From contig URYK01000001.1 in the NCBI GenBank assembly GCA_900552125.1, positions 1 to 64,000 on the forward strand: 64,000 bases of DNA, written 5' to 3'. Shown here in pieces: positions 17,194 through 27,053 of this stretch. Position numbers and translations under genes: made by a program. The notes beneath the pieces were generated by a model, which saw only the letters and a program-made list of their open reading frames with translations, was not told the origin of the DNA and ran no database searches. Within the stretch, counting starts at the first letter, position 1. The number at the start of each line of letters is the position of its first letter. The stretch is from an uncultured Solobacterium sp. GTDB lineage: Bacteria > Bacillota_I > Bacilli_A > Erysipelotrichales > Erysipelotrichaceae.

Positions 17194-17270
17194 AAATAGA
17201 AAAGATTACTTATGAGTTCGTTGTAAAAATTTATTTATATAGATATAATGAAATAAAAGGTGGTGTTCGT

Positions 17271-17444
17271 ATGGATTGGGAATACTTATTTGCGGATAGA
17301 ATTATAGAAAGAGGTTATAGTTATTATTGTTCATGTGCAGTAAAAAATCTAACAGTTACTGATGATACAATGCAAGCTAATGAACAACAGATATATGATT
17401 TTCTATTGGATGTTTTATGTTCTGATAATAAATTATACTCTTGA
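17271..17444 (+). pseudogene. Truncated SWIM-protein paralogue (zinc finger deleted)
   Basis: A 57-codon frame, MDWEYLFADRIIERGYSYYC and onward, matching the first 36 residues of the SWIM protein at 7630 (MDWRELLKSHILQRGYEYYY). It then jumps to NEQQIYDFLLDVLCSDNKLY, matching residues 110-129 there (NEQQIQEFLYDLFRNDQKLF). About 73 codons, including the whole C-x-C/C-x-H finger, are missing in frame at a QAN junction, and the rest of the protein is gone. The leader also matches (AGATATAATGAAA...AAAAGGTGGTG), so the copy includes regulatory sequence. It may still be translated, but is best seen as a relic. Confidence 0.75.
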
Positions 17445-17640
17445 TTTAAGGCGTAAGTGAAACAAGAGTTATGCAGCTAGCGCTTTATTAAAATAAAAGA
17501 GGATAATGCGCAAAATAAATTATTTTTACATTATTACATTTATAATGCACAATAAATGTTAAAATACATATAGATAGTAACTTAGATTATGCTAGAATAT
17601 ATTCATAATATAGTATTTGTATAAATCATTTGGAGGATGT

Positions 17641-19128
17641 ATGAAAGTCTATGATAAATTAATTAAACCAATTAAAGAAGTCAATTATCTACGAGCTGAA
17701 AATGTTGACCGTTATCGTTTGATTATTCGTTATTTCTTTTTAGAATATGAAAAAATACATTATTGGCTTCATAAAGAAGATGTCTATGAAGTTATTCGCA
17801 ATATTGAAGGCTATGAAGATTATACGCTTGATCAATGTCAACAGGATCTGCAGCAGCTAACACAATGGCAGAATCTTACCGCAAGTCAGGATAGCAGTAA
17901 AGTCCTTTCACTAGAGGACTTCAAAAATAAAAGATATCGTTATCAGTTAAGTGAATATACAGTAGAAATTGAGAGGTTAACACTTCGTTTAGAAAATCTG
18001 GAAATTGAAGGGGCATCTTTAGAACCAACACTTCTAGAAAGAATTTATGATCAGTTATTACAGATAAAGAAAGTTATAAAGGAAAATCCAGTTGATATGA
18101 ATGGCTGGCTGAATTTATTAATGAATGATTTTGTCAGATTAAATCAGAATTATCAGGATTATATAAAAACTTTAAACAGTGCAAAAGCAGAAGAATTGAT
18201 GAAAACAACGGAGTTTCTAGTATATAAAGATAAAATAATCATGTATTTAAGAGAATTTGTTGTGACAATGCAAAATACTGGTAGTATGATTTCCAGCTTA
18301 ATGAAAGATATACAAGAAGAAGATTTAGAAATTATATTTCATAATGCGACGAAATATGAATTAACCATACCTCGTATTGGTGTTGATCTGATTTATGAAG
18401 ATGTTTATCAAAACTATAAAGATAAATGGAGCAGTCTATATTTCTGGTTTGTTGGTCATGATGGTTATAGTGAAGTTGATCATTTATATGATATATCCAA
18501 TGAAATTATCCGTAAAATGACTCGCTATGCCCAACAGATTTCAGAGATGATTAATCGCGGTTCTCATCGTAAGGAACAATATATTCATATCGCTGATTTG
18601 TTTCAGAAATGCCAGAATATCAATGATGCACATTGCATGAGTGCTTATGTCTTTGGTGTAGAAGACTGCTTACATCTATCTCATGTACAGCCTAGAAAAA
18701 GTGAGGATATCAATATAGGCGTTTATCAGGAACAGCCGGAAATGATAAAGTTTGATCCACATTCAAGAATTGTTCGTAAGAAGACGATTCGAAAACCTGC
18801 AGAAGATCGAACGATTGAAAAGCTCCAGCAGCAATTTGCTATTGAAGAAGAACTAGCGAAACAAATGGCTAAAATAGAAGAGTTAATCAAGGATAATGAG
18901 ATTGATTTTGCCACACTTCCATGCATTGATGGAAAAACAAGAAAAACATTACTAGGATGGTTGTCAAAAGCATTAGGACAGGAATCTAGCTCTTCAAAAA
19001 CAGATGATGGTAGAAAATATGTCATAGATAAATCTGATGCGGATAATACTTGTGAAGTATGTTGCGATGATGGAAATTTTATTATGCCTCATTTTAAAAT
19101 TATATTTAAGGAGAGAACGTATGAATAA
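17641..19128 (+). CDS. jetA: Wadjet defence protein JetA (TIGR02677/DUF2397-like)
   Basis: A 495-residue protein opening with VNYLRAENVDRYRLIIRYFF and HYWLHKEDVYEVI, the pattern of the TIGR02677/DUF2397 family, the kleisin-like JetA subunit of type II-like Wadjet systems. Wadjet is an SMC complex that extrudes DNA loops and cleaves small circular DNA such as plasmids; JetA bridges the SMC heads. The middle is helical, and the C-terminal part (about 365-420) is a charged coiled-coil stretch. ATG 17641 is used, just after GGAGG (spacing is short, four bases); a TTG eight codons earlier would place that site inside the gene. Its end overlaps jetB by eight bases, so the operon is tightly coupled. 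Confidence 0.87.
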   Translation: MKVYDKLIKPIKEVNYLRAENVDRYRLIIRYFFLEYEKIHYWLHKEDVYEVIRNIEGYEDYTLDQCQQDLQQLTQWQNLTASQDSSKVLSLEDFKNKRYRYQLSEYTVEIERLTLRLENLEIEGASLEPTLLERIYDQLLQIKKVIKENPVDMNGWLNLLMNDFVRLNQNYQDYIKTLNSAKAEELMKTTEFLVYKDKIIMYLREFVVTMQNTGSMISSLMKDIQEEDLEIIFHNATKYELTIPRIGVDLIYEDVYQNYKDKWSSLYFWFVGHDGYSEVDHLYDISNEIIRKMTRYAQQISEMINRGSHRKEQYIHIADLFQKCQNINDAHCMSAYVFGVEDCLHLSHVQPRKSEDINIGVYQEQPEMIKFDPHSRIVRKKTIRKPAEDRTIEKLQQQFAIEEELAKQMAKIEELIKDNEIDFATLPCIDGKTRKTLLGWLSKALGQESSSSKTDDGRKYVIDKSDADNTCEVCCDDGNFIMPHFKIIFKERTYE

Positions 19129-20245
19129 CAAGGAAGCTTTATTATCTAAACGTTGGATATTGAAACGGGATGATCGAGATCGATATTATAAAATCAAAGA
19201 TCAGATAAAAGAACTAAGAAGTCTCTTTCAGGAAAAGGCTGGTTTTTCGTTAATATCACATCCACAGTATATACGATTAGATAAAATTCCAGGAAAAAGT
19301 GAACCCTGGATGGGAATTACACAATTTCAGCATATAGAAGAATATCAGATGCTTTGTTATATTTTAGCATTCTTAGAAGATAAACAGGAAGAAGAACAGT
19401 TCATTCTATCTCATATGACAGAATATGTTCAAATACAGCTTGGAGTCAATGAGGAATATTGGTTAAAGTTCAAACATCGAAAAATGTTTGTAAATGTCTT
19501 GAAATTTTGCCTTAAGGAACAGCTAATTCTACAGGATGATGGAAATAGTGAAAGCTTTATCCAGGATCAGCAGGCAGAGGCATTGTTTGAAAATACTGGT
19601 TTATCTCGCTATTTCATGCGTAACTTTTCAACGGATGTATTTGCATGGGAGAAACCAGAAGACGTCATGAAAAATGAGTGGATGTCGAACGATAACATAG
19701 ATCGAGGTATCATTCGTACACAGCGTGTGTACCGTCGTTTATTATTGTCATGTGGGATCTATCGTGAAGATGATGAAAAAAATGATGATTTTTCCTATAT
19801 CCGCAGATATCGGAAACGAATTGAACAAGACCTACAGCAGTTTTTTCCTTGTGATTTACAAGTATATCAATCCAGTGCTTTTCTGATTTTAGATGAAGAA
19901 GTAAAAATAGGACAAATGTTTCCAAAAGCGAATGCTTTGGATGAACTGGTTGTATTAAGCTGTAGTCTTATTCGAAGAAGAATTAAAAAGGAATCATTTG
20001 AATTGGATGAAAAAGAAATCTATATAGAAGAAAAAGAAAAAATCCTGAAAAGATTAAAATACGTTGTGCAAAAACAGGAAGCTTTTTTACCTGTAACTTA
20101 TCGACAAAAAAATATTGATCAATTAGTGGAAGAGGTTTATAAAAGAATGATAGAAATTGGATTTGTAAGTGAAGAAAATGATAAGGTAATCTGCTATCCT
20201 GTCATTGGAAAATTAGTTGGAGAGTTTGAGGAGGTGGCATCATGA
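19121..20245 (+). CDS. jetB: Wadjet defence protein JetB (TIGR02678/DUF2398-like)
   Basis: A 374-residue protein starting LLSKRWILKRDDRDRYYKIK, ELRSLFQEKAGFSLI and YIRLDKIPG, resembling TIGR02678/DUF2398, the second (KITE-like, winged-helix) component of type II-like Wadjet systems. KITE subunits sit on the kleisin and regulate the SMC dimer. Repeated winged-helix-like segments and many acidic, helical stretches are visible, but there is no enzyme motif, as expected. ATG 19121 follows AAGGAG. It overlaps jetA upstream by eight bases and jetC downstream by four (ATGA), so the proteins are likely made in fixed ratio. Confidence 0.85.
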   Translation: MNNKEALLSKRWILKRDDRDRYYKIKDQIKELRSLFQEKAGFSLISHPQYIRLDKIPGKSEPWMGITQFQHIEEYQMLCYILAFLEDKQEEEQFILSHMTEYVQIQLGVNEEYWLKFKHRKMFVNVLKFCLKEQLILQDDGNSESFIQDQQAEALFENTGLSRYFMRNFSTDVFAWEKPEDVMKNEWMSNDNIDRGIIRTQRVYRRLLLSCGIYREDDEKNDDFSYIRRYRKRIEQDLQQFFPCDLQVYQSSAFLILDEEVKIGQMFPKANALDELVVLSCSLIRRRIKKESFELDEKEIYIEEKEKILKRLKYVVQKQEAFLPVTYRQKNIDQLVEEVYKRMIEIGFVSEENDKVICYPVIGKLVGEFEEVAS

Positions 20246-23200
20246 GTGTAAGTCGCTGGCATATGCATCGTATGGGATTGGTGGACTTTTGGTGTTATGA
20301 TGATGAGGTGTTTGAGTTTGAAAATGGTCATATGCTTTTAAGGGGAAGCAATGGAAGCGGTAAATCAGTAACGATGCAGAGTTTCATTCCTTTATTGCTG
20401 GATGGAAATAAAAGTAGTGAACGACTAGACCCTTTTGGTACACGTGCTCGTAAAATTGATACCTATTTAATAGATGAAAATAGTGATAGAGATGAACGAA
20501 TTGGATATCTATATTTAGAATTTAAGCGAGAAGATAGCGAATTATATAAAACTATAGGTATGGGATTGCGAGCTAGACGCGGTAAACCATTAGATTCCTG
20601 GTATTTTGTGATTGAAGATAATCGAAGAGTAGGAATAGATTTTTCATTAATGCAGAATCATTTGACATTAAGTGAAAAGCAGTTAAAGAATATATTGGGT
20701 GATCAGGTAATTAGTCTACAAAGAGATTATATGAAGCGTGTTAATGATGTATTATTTGGATTTGAGAACCTTGATGATTATGGGGATGCGATTAGTCTAT
20801 TGCTACAAGTACGATCTCCAAAATTAAGTAATTCCTTATCTCCTCAAAAAATCAGTGAAATTCTTTCTAATTCTCTACAGCCTTTAAGTGATGAAGATTT
20901 ACGGCCAATGAGTGAAGCAATTGTAAATATGGATAATTTACAGGATCAGCTGGAAAGTTTAAAACAAAGCTTAACAGCAGCAAAAAAATTAGAAGATGTA
21001 TATCAGGCTTATAATAAAGCTTTATTAGTGGAAAAATGGAATAAATATACGAAAGAAAATCACGAATATGATGTAATAAGTCAGGAAATCACTCAAAAGA
21101 TAAAAGAACAGCAACAGTTTTTGAAGGATATTGAAAATAATTCAGACCAATTAACTGAGAATAAAGTAACCCAAGAGGTTAAGAGAAATGAATTATCTGC
21201 ATTAAAAAATAGTGATGTAGAAAAATGGATGGAAACCATCATAAAACTGGAAAAGGAATTAACAGAAAATCGCAACAATCTTGAAAAGAAAACGAATCAA
21301 TTTGATCAAAAAGAGAATCAATATCAGGATAGTCGAGCTCGAATAGATAATTATACATCCAGTATAGAAGAAAAAACATATAACTGTGAGAAATATATAA
21401 AACAGATGAACGATCTAAATGAAGGTTTATCTTTAAGTGAACATATTGCTATTGTGAATTGCTTTGAACAGCGGGAAAAAGAATTTAACTTTGCGTATTC
21501 TCGACAACAATTACAGTCATTATTAAATCAGGTGAACAATGGTCTAGACTTGTGGAAGAGTTATTCCCAGCAAAGCGAGAAAATTGATTTTTATGAAGAC
21601 CAGGAAGGAAAAAAGCAGGAACAGCTATTGTATATACAAAGTCAGATGGAAAAAGAAGAGCTCCATTATCATAATGTGGTAGAGGAATATATAGAAGGAT
21701 ATTATCGTTATAGTGAACAAAATAAGGTGTTAAAGCTTTCTGCTATCGATTTAAATGCAATGCGTTCTAATTTGGTTAACTATGAAGAAACAAGAAATTA
21801 TCTTTCTATAAGAAAAATTGTAGAACAGGTATATAATGAAATTTCTAAAGAAACGATAGAAAAGCAAGTACATTTATCCGCAAAGTTACAGCATGCAAAT
21901 AATCAGTTAGCACAATGGATGTTTGAAAAAAATGAGTTGGAATCTTTACCAGATCTTGAACCTGAAAAAACAAAAGAATGTAAATTAAATCGTCAATATA
22001 TGGAGAAGAACCATATTCCATATCGCCCGCTTTATCAAATATTGGATTTTGATGAGAATATGCCATTAGAGAAACGAAAACGAGCAGAAGAATTGCTTTC
22101 AGCTATGCGATTATTAGATGCAGTTATTGTACATAAAGATTATCAGAAACAGATACAGGAATTTCCAGCAGGATGTCAGGACTTTTATTTGTGGACAACA
22201 AAAAATGTACAAGAATTATCGACTGTTTGCATATCAAAATTAGATGATCAAGAGGACTTTAAACAAATTCTGCAGGATTTATGTATTGAAAACAATAATG
22301 AGATATGTATTTCAGAAAGATATTTTAAATCTGGAGTTATTGAAGGAAGCCTATCGTTACAACAAGATGCTATGTTTATTGGGTATGAAAGCCGTTTGAA
22401 GATAAAAGAAGAAAAATTGGCAGCACTCACAAAACAGATAACAGAGATGGAAGAATTACGAGATTCCTATATAGCAGAACAATCAATACTGGAAGAGGAA
22501 TTAGATATACTAACTATAGAATATGAATCATTTGCGGATGAAAAACAGCTTAAGTCATCCCTTGATAAAGTGGATTCTTTAAGAAAAGAGTATAATTCCA
22601 TAGAGAAGACTATTGCAGAGTTACAGGAAAATATTTCGAAAGAGAGAGAATCTTTGCAGAAAATTTATTTGAAGATTCAAGAGATTGCGGATCAACTATT
22701 AATACCAGCACAACAAGAAACCTTCCTTTCCTATAAATTAGATCTTCAGGAATACCAGAATTGTTATGAATCATTTAAAGATGACTACACAGGTATGCTA
22801 GAAAAAATCAATATTAAACAAATGGAAGAAGAAATACTTACACAACTACAAGAAGATTTAGACAACTTAAGGTATGATATGGATAATTTGCAGTATAAAC
22901 TGAAAGTAGCATCACAGGAAAAAGAAATTTTAGAGAAAAAATTAGATGAGTCAGGCTATAAAGATATTGCACATCAGCTGGAAACTCTTCAAAAAGATAT
23001 TGAAATATTGGAGCAAGAAAAAACACGTCTTGAAAAAACTATATCTGTATTAGAAACAAAATGTGAACAGATAGATGCAGATATACAAAATAAAAATAAT
23101 GATAAAGAAATTAAATATCAGAGATTATCCATATATAAAGATATATTTAATCAGGAGATGGAATATCATTTTGTTTTTGATGAGAAATATAATGAAAAAG

Positions 23201-24249
23201 AACTTGGTGATAAATGCAAAGAATTGATGGGTTCATTAGGCAATAAAAAGAATATTGCTGATTATCAGGATCAACTACAGAGAGTATATTTTGAACAAAA
23301 TCCATATCTGAATCAATATAATATTGTACAGGAAAAGGCTGATTTATGCCATGAAGTGGAAGATTTACCATCCAGATTATTATTGAAAGCAACCAGCCAA
23401 GGTAAACGCATCGCATTTTTAGAGTTGATTGATATTTTAAAAGAAAATATAGAGATGCAGGAATTATTGATTGTAGATGAAGATCGTCATATTTTCGAGG
23501 AAATATTAGTCAATACAATAGGTAAAAAGATAAGAGAACGTATTCAGGTAAGCAGACAATGGGTTGAAAAAATACAGAACTATATGAATGATATGAATAC
23601 AAGCAGTGGCTTACAGCTTAGCCTAAAATGGAGAAGTAAAAAAGCAGTTGATGATCAGCAGCTAGATACTCAAAAGTTAGTAGAATTGTTAGAGATTGAT
23701 TATCATATCTTAAAAGAAAGTGATCGTAAAAAGATTTCAAATCATTTCCGTTCTAAAATAAGCGACGCTAGAAAAATGAGTCAGGATGAAAATACGACTG
23801 CTTCTTTCCATCAATTAATGAAAGAGGTCATGGATTATCGAAAATGGTTTGATTTTACTTTATTTGCGAAAAAGCCTAATGAAAATAGAAAGGAATTAAC
23901 TTCTCATGTTTTCTATGCTTATAGTGGTGGTGAAAAAGCATTATCTATGTATGTACCTTTATTCTCAGCTGTTGCAGCTAAACTAGAAAGTGCAAGAAAA
24001 GATGCACCATTATTAATAGCACTAGATGAAGCATTTGCTGGTGTTGATGAAAATAATATAGATAATATGTTTGAATTAATTACGAAATTTGGATTTGACT
24101 ATATTATGAATTCTCAAGTACTATGGGGAGATTATCCATCCTGTCGTTCACTTGCCATTTATGAATTATTTAGACCTAATAATGCACCATTTGTGACTGT
24201 GATAGCCTATACGTGGAATGGACATGTGAAGAAGCTGAAAAAACTATGA
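20242..24249 (+). CDS. jetC: Wadjet SMC-like ATPase JetC (TIGR02680-like)
   Basis: A 1335-residue SMC/MukB-type ATPase. The N-terminal head has RWHMHRMGLVDFW and a Walker A GSNGSGKS at 35-42, followed by the TIGR02680 signature LLLDGNKSSERLDPFGTRAR. Residues about 220-1090 are long heptad-rich coiled coils with a hinge-like region near the middle. The C-terminal head has the ABC signature SGGE at 1228-1231 and the Walker B with D1262-E1263 (LIALDEAFAGVDENN). All ATPase motifs are intact. It is the loop-extruding motor of the Wadjet complex. Overlaps jetB and jetD by four bases each. Confidence 0.92.
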   Translation: MSVSRWHMHRMGLVDFWCYDDEVFEFENGHMLLRGSNGSGKSVTMQSFIPLLLDGNKSSERLDPFGTRARKIDTYLIDENSDRDERIGYLYLEFKREDSELYKTIGMGLRARRGKPLDSWYFVIEDNRRVGIDFSLMQNHLTLSEKQLKNILGDQVISLQRDYMKRVNDVLFGFENLDDYGDAISLLLQVRSPKLSNSLSPQKISEILSNSLQPLSDEDLRPMSEAIVNMDNLQDQLESLKQSLTAAKKLEDVYQAYNKALLVEKWNKYTKENHEYDVISQEITQKIKEQQQFLKDIENNSDQLTENKVTQEVKRNELSALKNSDVEKWMETIIKLEKELTENRNNLEKKTNQFDQKENQYQDSRARIDNYTSSIEEKTYNCEKYIKQMNDLNEGLSLSEHIAIVNCFEQREKEFNFAYSRQQLQSLLNQVNNGLDLWKSYSQQSEKIDFYEDQEGKKQEQLLYIQSQMEKEELHYHNVVEEYIEGYYRYSEQNKVLKLSAIDLNAMRSNLVNYEETRNYLSIRKIVEQVYNEISKETIEKQVHLSAKLQHANNQLAQWMFEKNELESLPDLEPEKTKECKLNRQYMEKNHIPYRPLYQILDFDENMPLEKRKRAEELLSAMRLLDAVIVHKDYQKQIQEFPAGCQDFYLWTTKNVQELSTVCISKLDDQEDFKQILQDLCIENNNEICISERYFKSGVIEGSLSLQQDAMFIGYESRLKIKEEKLAALTKQITEMEELRDSYIAEQSILEEELDILTIEYESFADEKQLKSSLDKVDSLRKEYNSIEKTIAELQENISKERESLQKIYLKIQEIADQLLIPAQQETFLSYKLDLQEYQNCYESFKDDYTGMLEKINIKQMEEEILTQLQEDLDNLRYDMDNLQYKLKVASQEKEILEKKLDESGYKDIAHQLETLQKDIEILEQEKTRLEKTISVLETKCEQIDADIQNKNNDKEIKYQRLSIYKDIFNQEMEYHFVFDEKYNEKELGDKCKELMGSLGNKKNIADYQDQLQRVYFEQNPYLNQYNIVQEKADLCHEVEDLPSRLLLKATSQGKRIAFLELIDILKENIEMQELLIVDEDRHIFEEILVNTIGKKIRERIQVSRQWVEKIQNYMNDMNTSSGLQLSLKWRSKKAVDDQQLDTQKLVELLEIDYHILKESDRKKISNHFRSKISDARKMSQDENTTASFHQLMKEVMDYRKWFDFTLFAKKPNENRKELTSHVFYAYSGGEKALSMYVPLFSAVAAKLESARKDAPLLIALDEAFAGVDENNIDNMFELITKFGFDYIMNSQVLWGDYPSCRSLAIYELFRPNNAPFVTVIAYTWNGHVKKLKKL

Positions 24250-25532
24250 ACTTAGAAAAGGAATTTGCTAGTTACTTAAGCACAAAAGGTTTTCATCGTT
24301 TTATAAAAGCTTGGATTGACAAATATGAACGTTTGGGATATCTTGGCGGGAAAATAACATTGGATAATCTTAACGATGAGGAGATAAAAAGTTTATCTGG
24401 CTTATTAGGGATGGATCTATCAAATAGGCAGTTAAAGCTTACATATTCCCAATTTGAAAAGAAACTAGCTATGACAAAGTATGCAGATGCTGATATATTT
24501 CAGACTTTGGAACTATGGAATAAGACCCCAATCTTTTGTCGAAAAGAACGAAAGCTTGCTTATGAACAAGGATTATCGGAGTTTAAAACTTCGCTGTTAC
24601 AGGAAACCAGCCAACTTAAAGCATATTCTTGGCTTTCATATTATCTTGAAAATGATCGCTATGTAAGAAGATATTATGACTATGATGCAAATGGATATCG
24701 TAGGATTCTATATTATGTCTGCTGTGCACTTGATCATCTTCCTGTATATGAAAATAAATATGAATTATTAGCTATCTTTTCACAAAACATTACAAAAAAT
24801 CCTCATTTCTTCGATGAAGATTTGCCTAGAGATTTGTTATTGAAGGGAATTATGTTTTTATTAGAAATCACAAGTGAAATAAATTCTTCTGAACAAATAT
24901 CAAGTATTTTATATCAGGCTGGGATTTTGAAGGATGATATATCAAACTATTGCCATATCTGTCATATAACTCCTAAAAAAGAAAATAAGGCTTGGCAAGG
25001 ATTTTATGAAGAATTTGAACCTTGGAACATGAATTTAAACAATATCAATCAAATTGCAGGATACTTTCAAACTTCTCCAATCCTGATTTTTGAAAATCCA
25101 TCCGTTTTTCGTTTCATGTGTGATTATGCAAAACAGCGAAGCTTACCCATTGGTTTTGTTTGCGGGAATGGACAAATTAATATCTGTACCTATACGCTGT
25201 TGGATAAACTAATACAAAGTGATTGTCATTTATATTATGCAGGGGATTTTGATCCTGAAGGATTGATGATTGCGGATAAATTAAAACAGCGATATAAAGA
25301 CCAGCTTACCTTATGGGGGTATAAAGAAGAATGGCTTAATACAATAAAAATAAAACAAATGAATATTTCTGCAAAAAGATTACAACTGTTAACGCAGATA
25401 CAGTCAGCTGAATTGAAACAGATTGCATCCTGGATCAAGCAGAACCATGTCTTTGGTTACCAGGAAGGATTACTAGAATTCTATAAGACACATATAAGTG
25501 ATATAATAGATAATTCGTTTGATAACAGTTGA
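24246..25532 (+). CDS. jetD: Wadjet nuclease JetD (DUF2399-like, topoisomerase VI-A/Toprim fold)
   Basis: A 428-residue protein with a C-terminal Toprim-like domain: the conserved glutamate in ILIFENPSVF (about residue 285) and the D-x-D of YYAGDFDPEGL (about 338-340). JetD is the DNA-cleaving subunit that cuts plasmid DNA trapped by the SMC complex. The N-terminal half is helical and variable, as in TIGR02679/DUF2399 proteins. The ATG overlaps the jetC stop (ATGA). With intact catalytic residues here and intact ATP sites in JetC, the four-gene system looks functional. It is followed by a terminator that closes the operon. Confidence 0.85.
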   Translation: MNLEKEFASYLSTKGFHRFIKAWIDKYERLGYLGGKITLDNLNDEEIKSLSGLLGMDLSNRQLKLTYSQFEKKLAMTKYADADIFQTLELWNKTPIFCRKERKLAYEQGLSEFKTSLLQETSQLKAYSWLSYYLENDRYVRRYYDYDANGYRRILYYVCCALDHLPVYENKYELLAIFSQNITKNPHFFDEDLPRDLLLKGIMFLLEITSEINSSEQISSILYQAGILKDDISNYCHICHITPKKENKAWQGFYEEFEPWNMNLNNINQIAGYFQTSPILIFENPSVFRFMCDYAKQRSLPIGFVCGNGQINICTYTLLDKLIQSDCHLYYAGDFDPEGLMIADKLKQRYKDQLTLWGYKEEWLNTIKIKQMNISAKRLQLLTQIQSAELKQIASWIKQNHVFGYQEGLLEFYKTHISDIIDNSFDNS

Positions 25533-25540
25533 CAAATAGA

Positions 25541-25583
25541 AAAAATACTGGAAAGTACATAAAATAAGTTTTCAGTATTTTTT
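25541..25583 (+). terminator. Terminator of the Wadjet operon
   Basis: AAAAATACTG (25541-25550) pairs with CAGTATTTTT (25573-25582) around a 22-base loop, followed by more Ts. Confidence 0.75.
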
Positions 25584-25657
25584 CTATCAAAATCTTTAGT
25601 GAAATTATAGTTAGAAAGTGCTACAATAATATTTGTTTTTTAAAGAGGGGTTATTGT

Positions 25658-27022
25658 ATGAGGAAAAATATTTATCAGATTAATATGACAGAAGGGAGTC
25701 TATTACCTAAAATATTAATGTTTTCATTGCCTTTAATGGCAAGCAGTATTCTACAGTTATTGTTTAATGCGGCTGATGTTATTGTTGTTGGGAAGTTTGC
25801 TGGAAGTCAATCATTAGCTGCTGTTAGTTCAACTGGAGCATTAATTAACTTAATTGTCAATTTGTTCATTGGTTTATCTATTGGAACCAATGTATTAGTC
25901 GCAAGATATATAGGTGCAAATGAACAGGAAGAAATTAGTAAAACTGTGCATACAGCAATGATGTTAAGTTTTATTGGAGGTTTGATTCTTACAGTCTTTG
26001 GTGTTATAGCCGCAAAGCCTATGTTGCATTTAATGGATACACCAGATGATGTAATTGATTTATCTGCTTTATATCTTAGAATCTATTTTCTTGGCACCAT
26101 AGCAAATCTTATTTATAACTATGGGGCAAGTATTCTTCGCGCAAAAGGAGATACCAAACGACCTTTATATTATTTAGCCCTGGCTGGTGCTGTTAATATT
26201 GTTTTAAATTTGATCCTAGTAATTATTTTTCATTTAGATGTAGCAGGAGTTGCGATTGCGACAGTTACTTCACAAATTATTTCTGCAGTACTGATATTCA
26301 TTTGTTTGATGAATGAATCAGGTGGTATGCAACTGAAACCGAAACTTTTAAAAATGGATTGGGAAAAACTATTACAGATTCTAAAAATAGGTTTACCAGC
26401 AGGGATTCAGGGAAGTATATTCTCTTTATCTAATGTAATGATACAAACATCGGTAAATTCATTCGGTTCTATAGTAATGGCCGGAAATGGAGCCGCAAGT
26501 AATATTGAAGGATTTGTATATTCAGGGATGAACGCCTTTTATCAGTCTTGTCTTACTTTTACAGGACAAAACTTTGGCGCAAAGAAACTTGATCGTGTTA
26601 AGAAAACATTATATGTATGTATTATTTTAGTGATTCTTACAGGTCTTATTTTAGGAATAGGAGCTTGGTATTTTGGAGAAAGTTTATTAGGCATTTATTC
26701 CAATGATCCTGCAGTGATTTCAGCTGGAATTGTTCGTTTGGGTTATGTTTCAAAACTGTATTTCTTATGTGGTATTATGGATGTTCTGGTTGGTTCTTTA
26801 CGTGGTCTAGGATATTCCATCATTCCAATGATTGTTTCTCTTATTGGGGCATGCGGATTACGTATTGTCTGGCTGATGACCGTGTTTGTTATGATTCCAA
26901 CCGTTGATATTATTTATTTGTCTTATCCAGTTTCATGGATAGTAACTGCACTAGTTCATTTCTTGACATATTGTATTGTTATTCGAAAATTAAAAAGAGA
27001 ACAGGAACTAAAAAGCGCATAA
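25658..27022 (+). CDS. MATE family efflux transporter
   Basis: A 454-residue multidrug and toxin extrusion-type transporter, exporting cationic compounds by Na+ or H+ antiport. Twelve hydrophobic segments are arranged as two similar halves. Typical phrases: LPLMASSILQLLFNAADVIVVGKFAG at the first helices and GLPAGIQGSIFSLSNVMIQTSVNSFG at the start of the second half. The substrate is not predictable. GAGGGG precedes the ATG. It is transcribed alone and ends in a bidirectional terminator. Confidence 0.92.
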   Translation: MRKNIYQINMTEGSLLPKILMFSLPLMASSILQLLFNAADVIVVGKFAGSQSLAAVSSTGALINLIVNLFIGLSIGTNVLVARYIGANEQEEISKTVHTAMMLSFIGGLILTVFGVIAAKPMLHLMDTPDDVIDLSALYLRIYFLGTIANLIYNYGASILRAKGDTKRPLYYLALAGAVNIVLNLILVIIFHLDVAGVAIATVTSQIISAVLIFICLMNESGGMQLKPKLLKMDWEKLLQILKIGLPAGIQGSIFSLSNVMIQTSVNSFGSIVMAGNGAASNIEGFVYSGMNAFYQSCLTFTGQNFGAKKLDRVKKTLYVCIILVILTGLILGIGAWYFGESLLGIYSNDPAVISAGIVRLGYVSKLYFLCGIMDVLVGSLRGLGYSIIPMIVSLIGACGLRIVWLMTVFVMIPTVDIIYLSYPVSWIVTALVHFLTYCIVIRKLKREQELKSA

Positions 27023-27024
27023 AT

Positions 27025-27048
27025 AAGAGCACCACTCAGGTGCTCTTT
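27025..27048. terminator. Bidirectional terminator between MATE gene and decarboxylase
   Basis: AGAGCACC (27026-27033) pairs with GGTGCTCT (27039-27046). T tract on the plus strand, A/T-rich flank on the minus strand; serves both convergent genes. Confidence 0.8.
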
Positions 27049-27053
27049 ATTAG

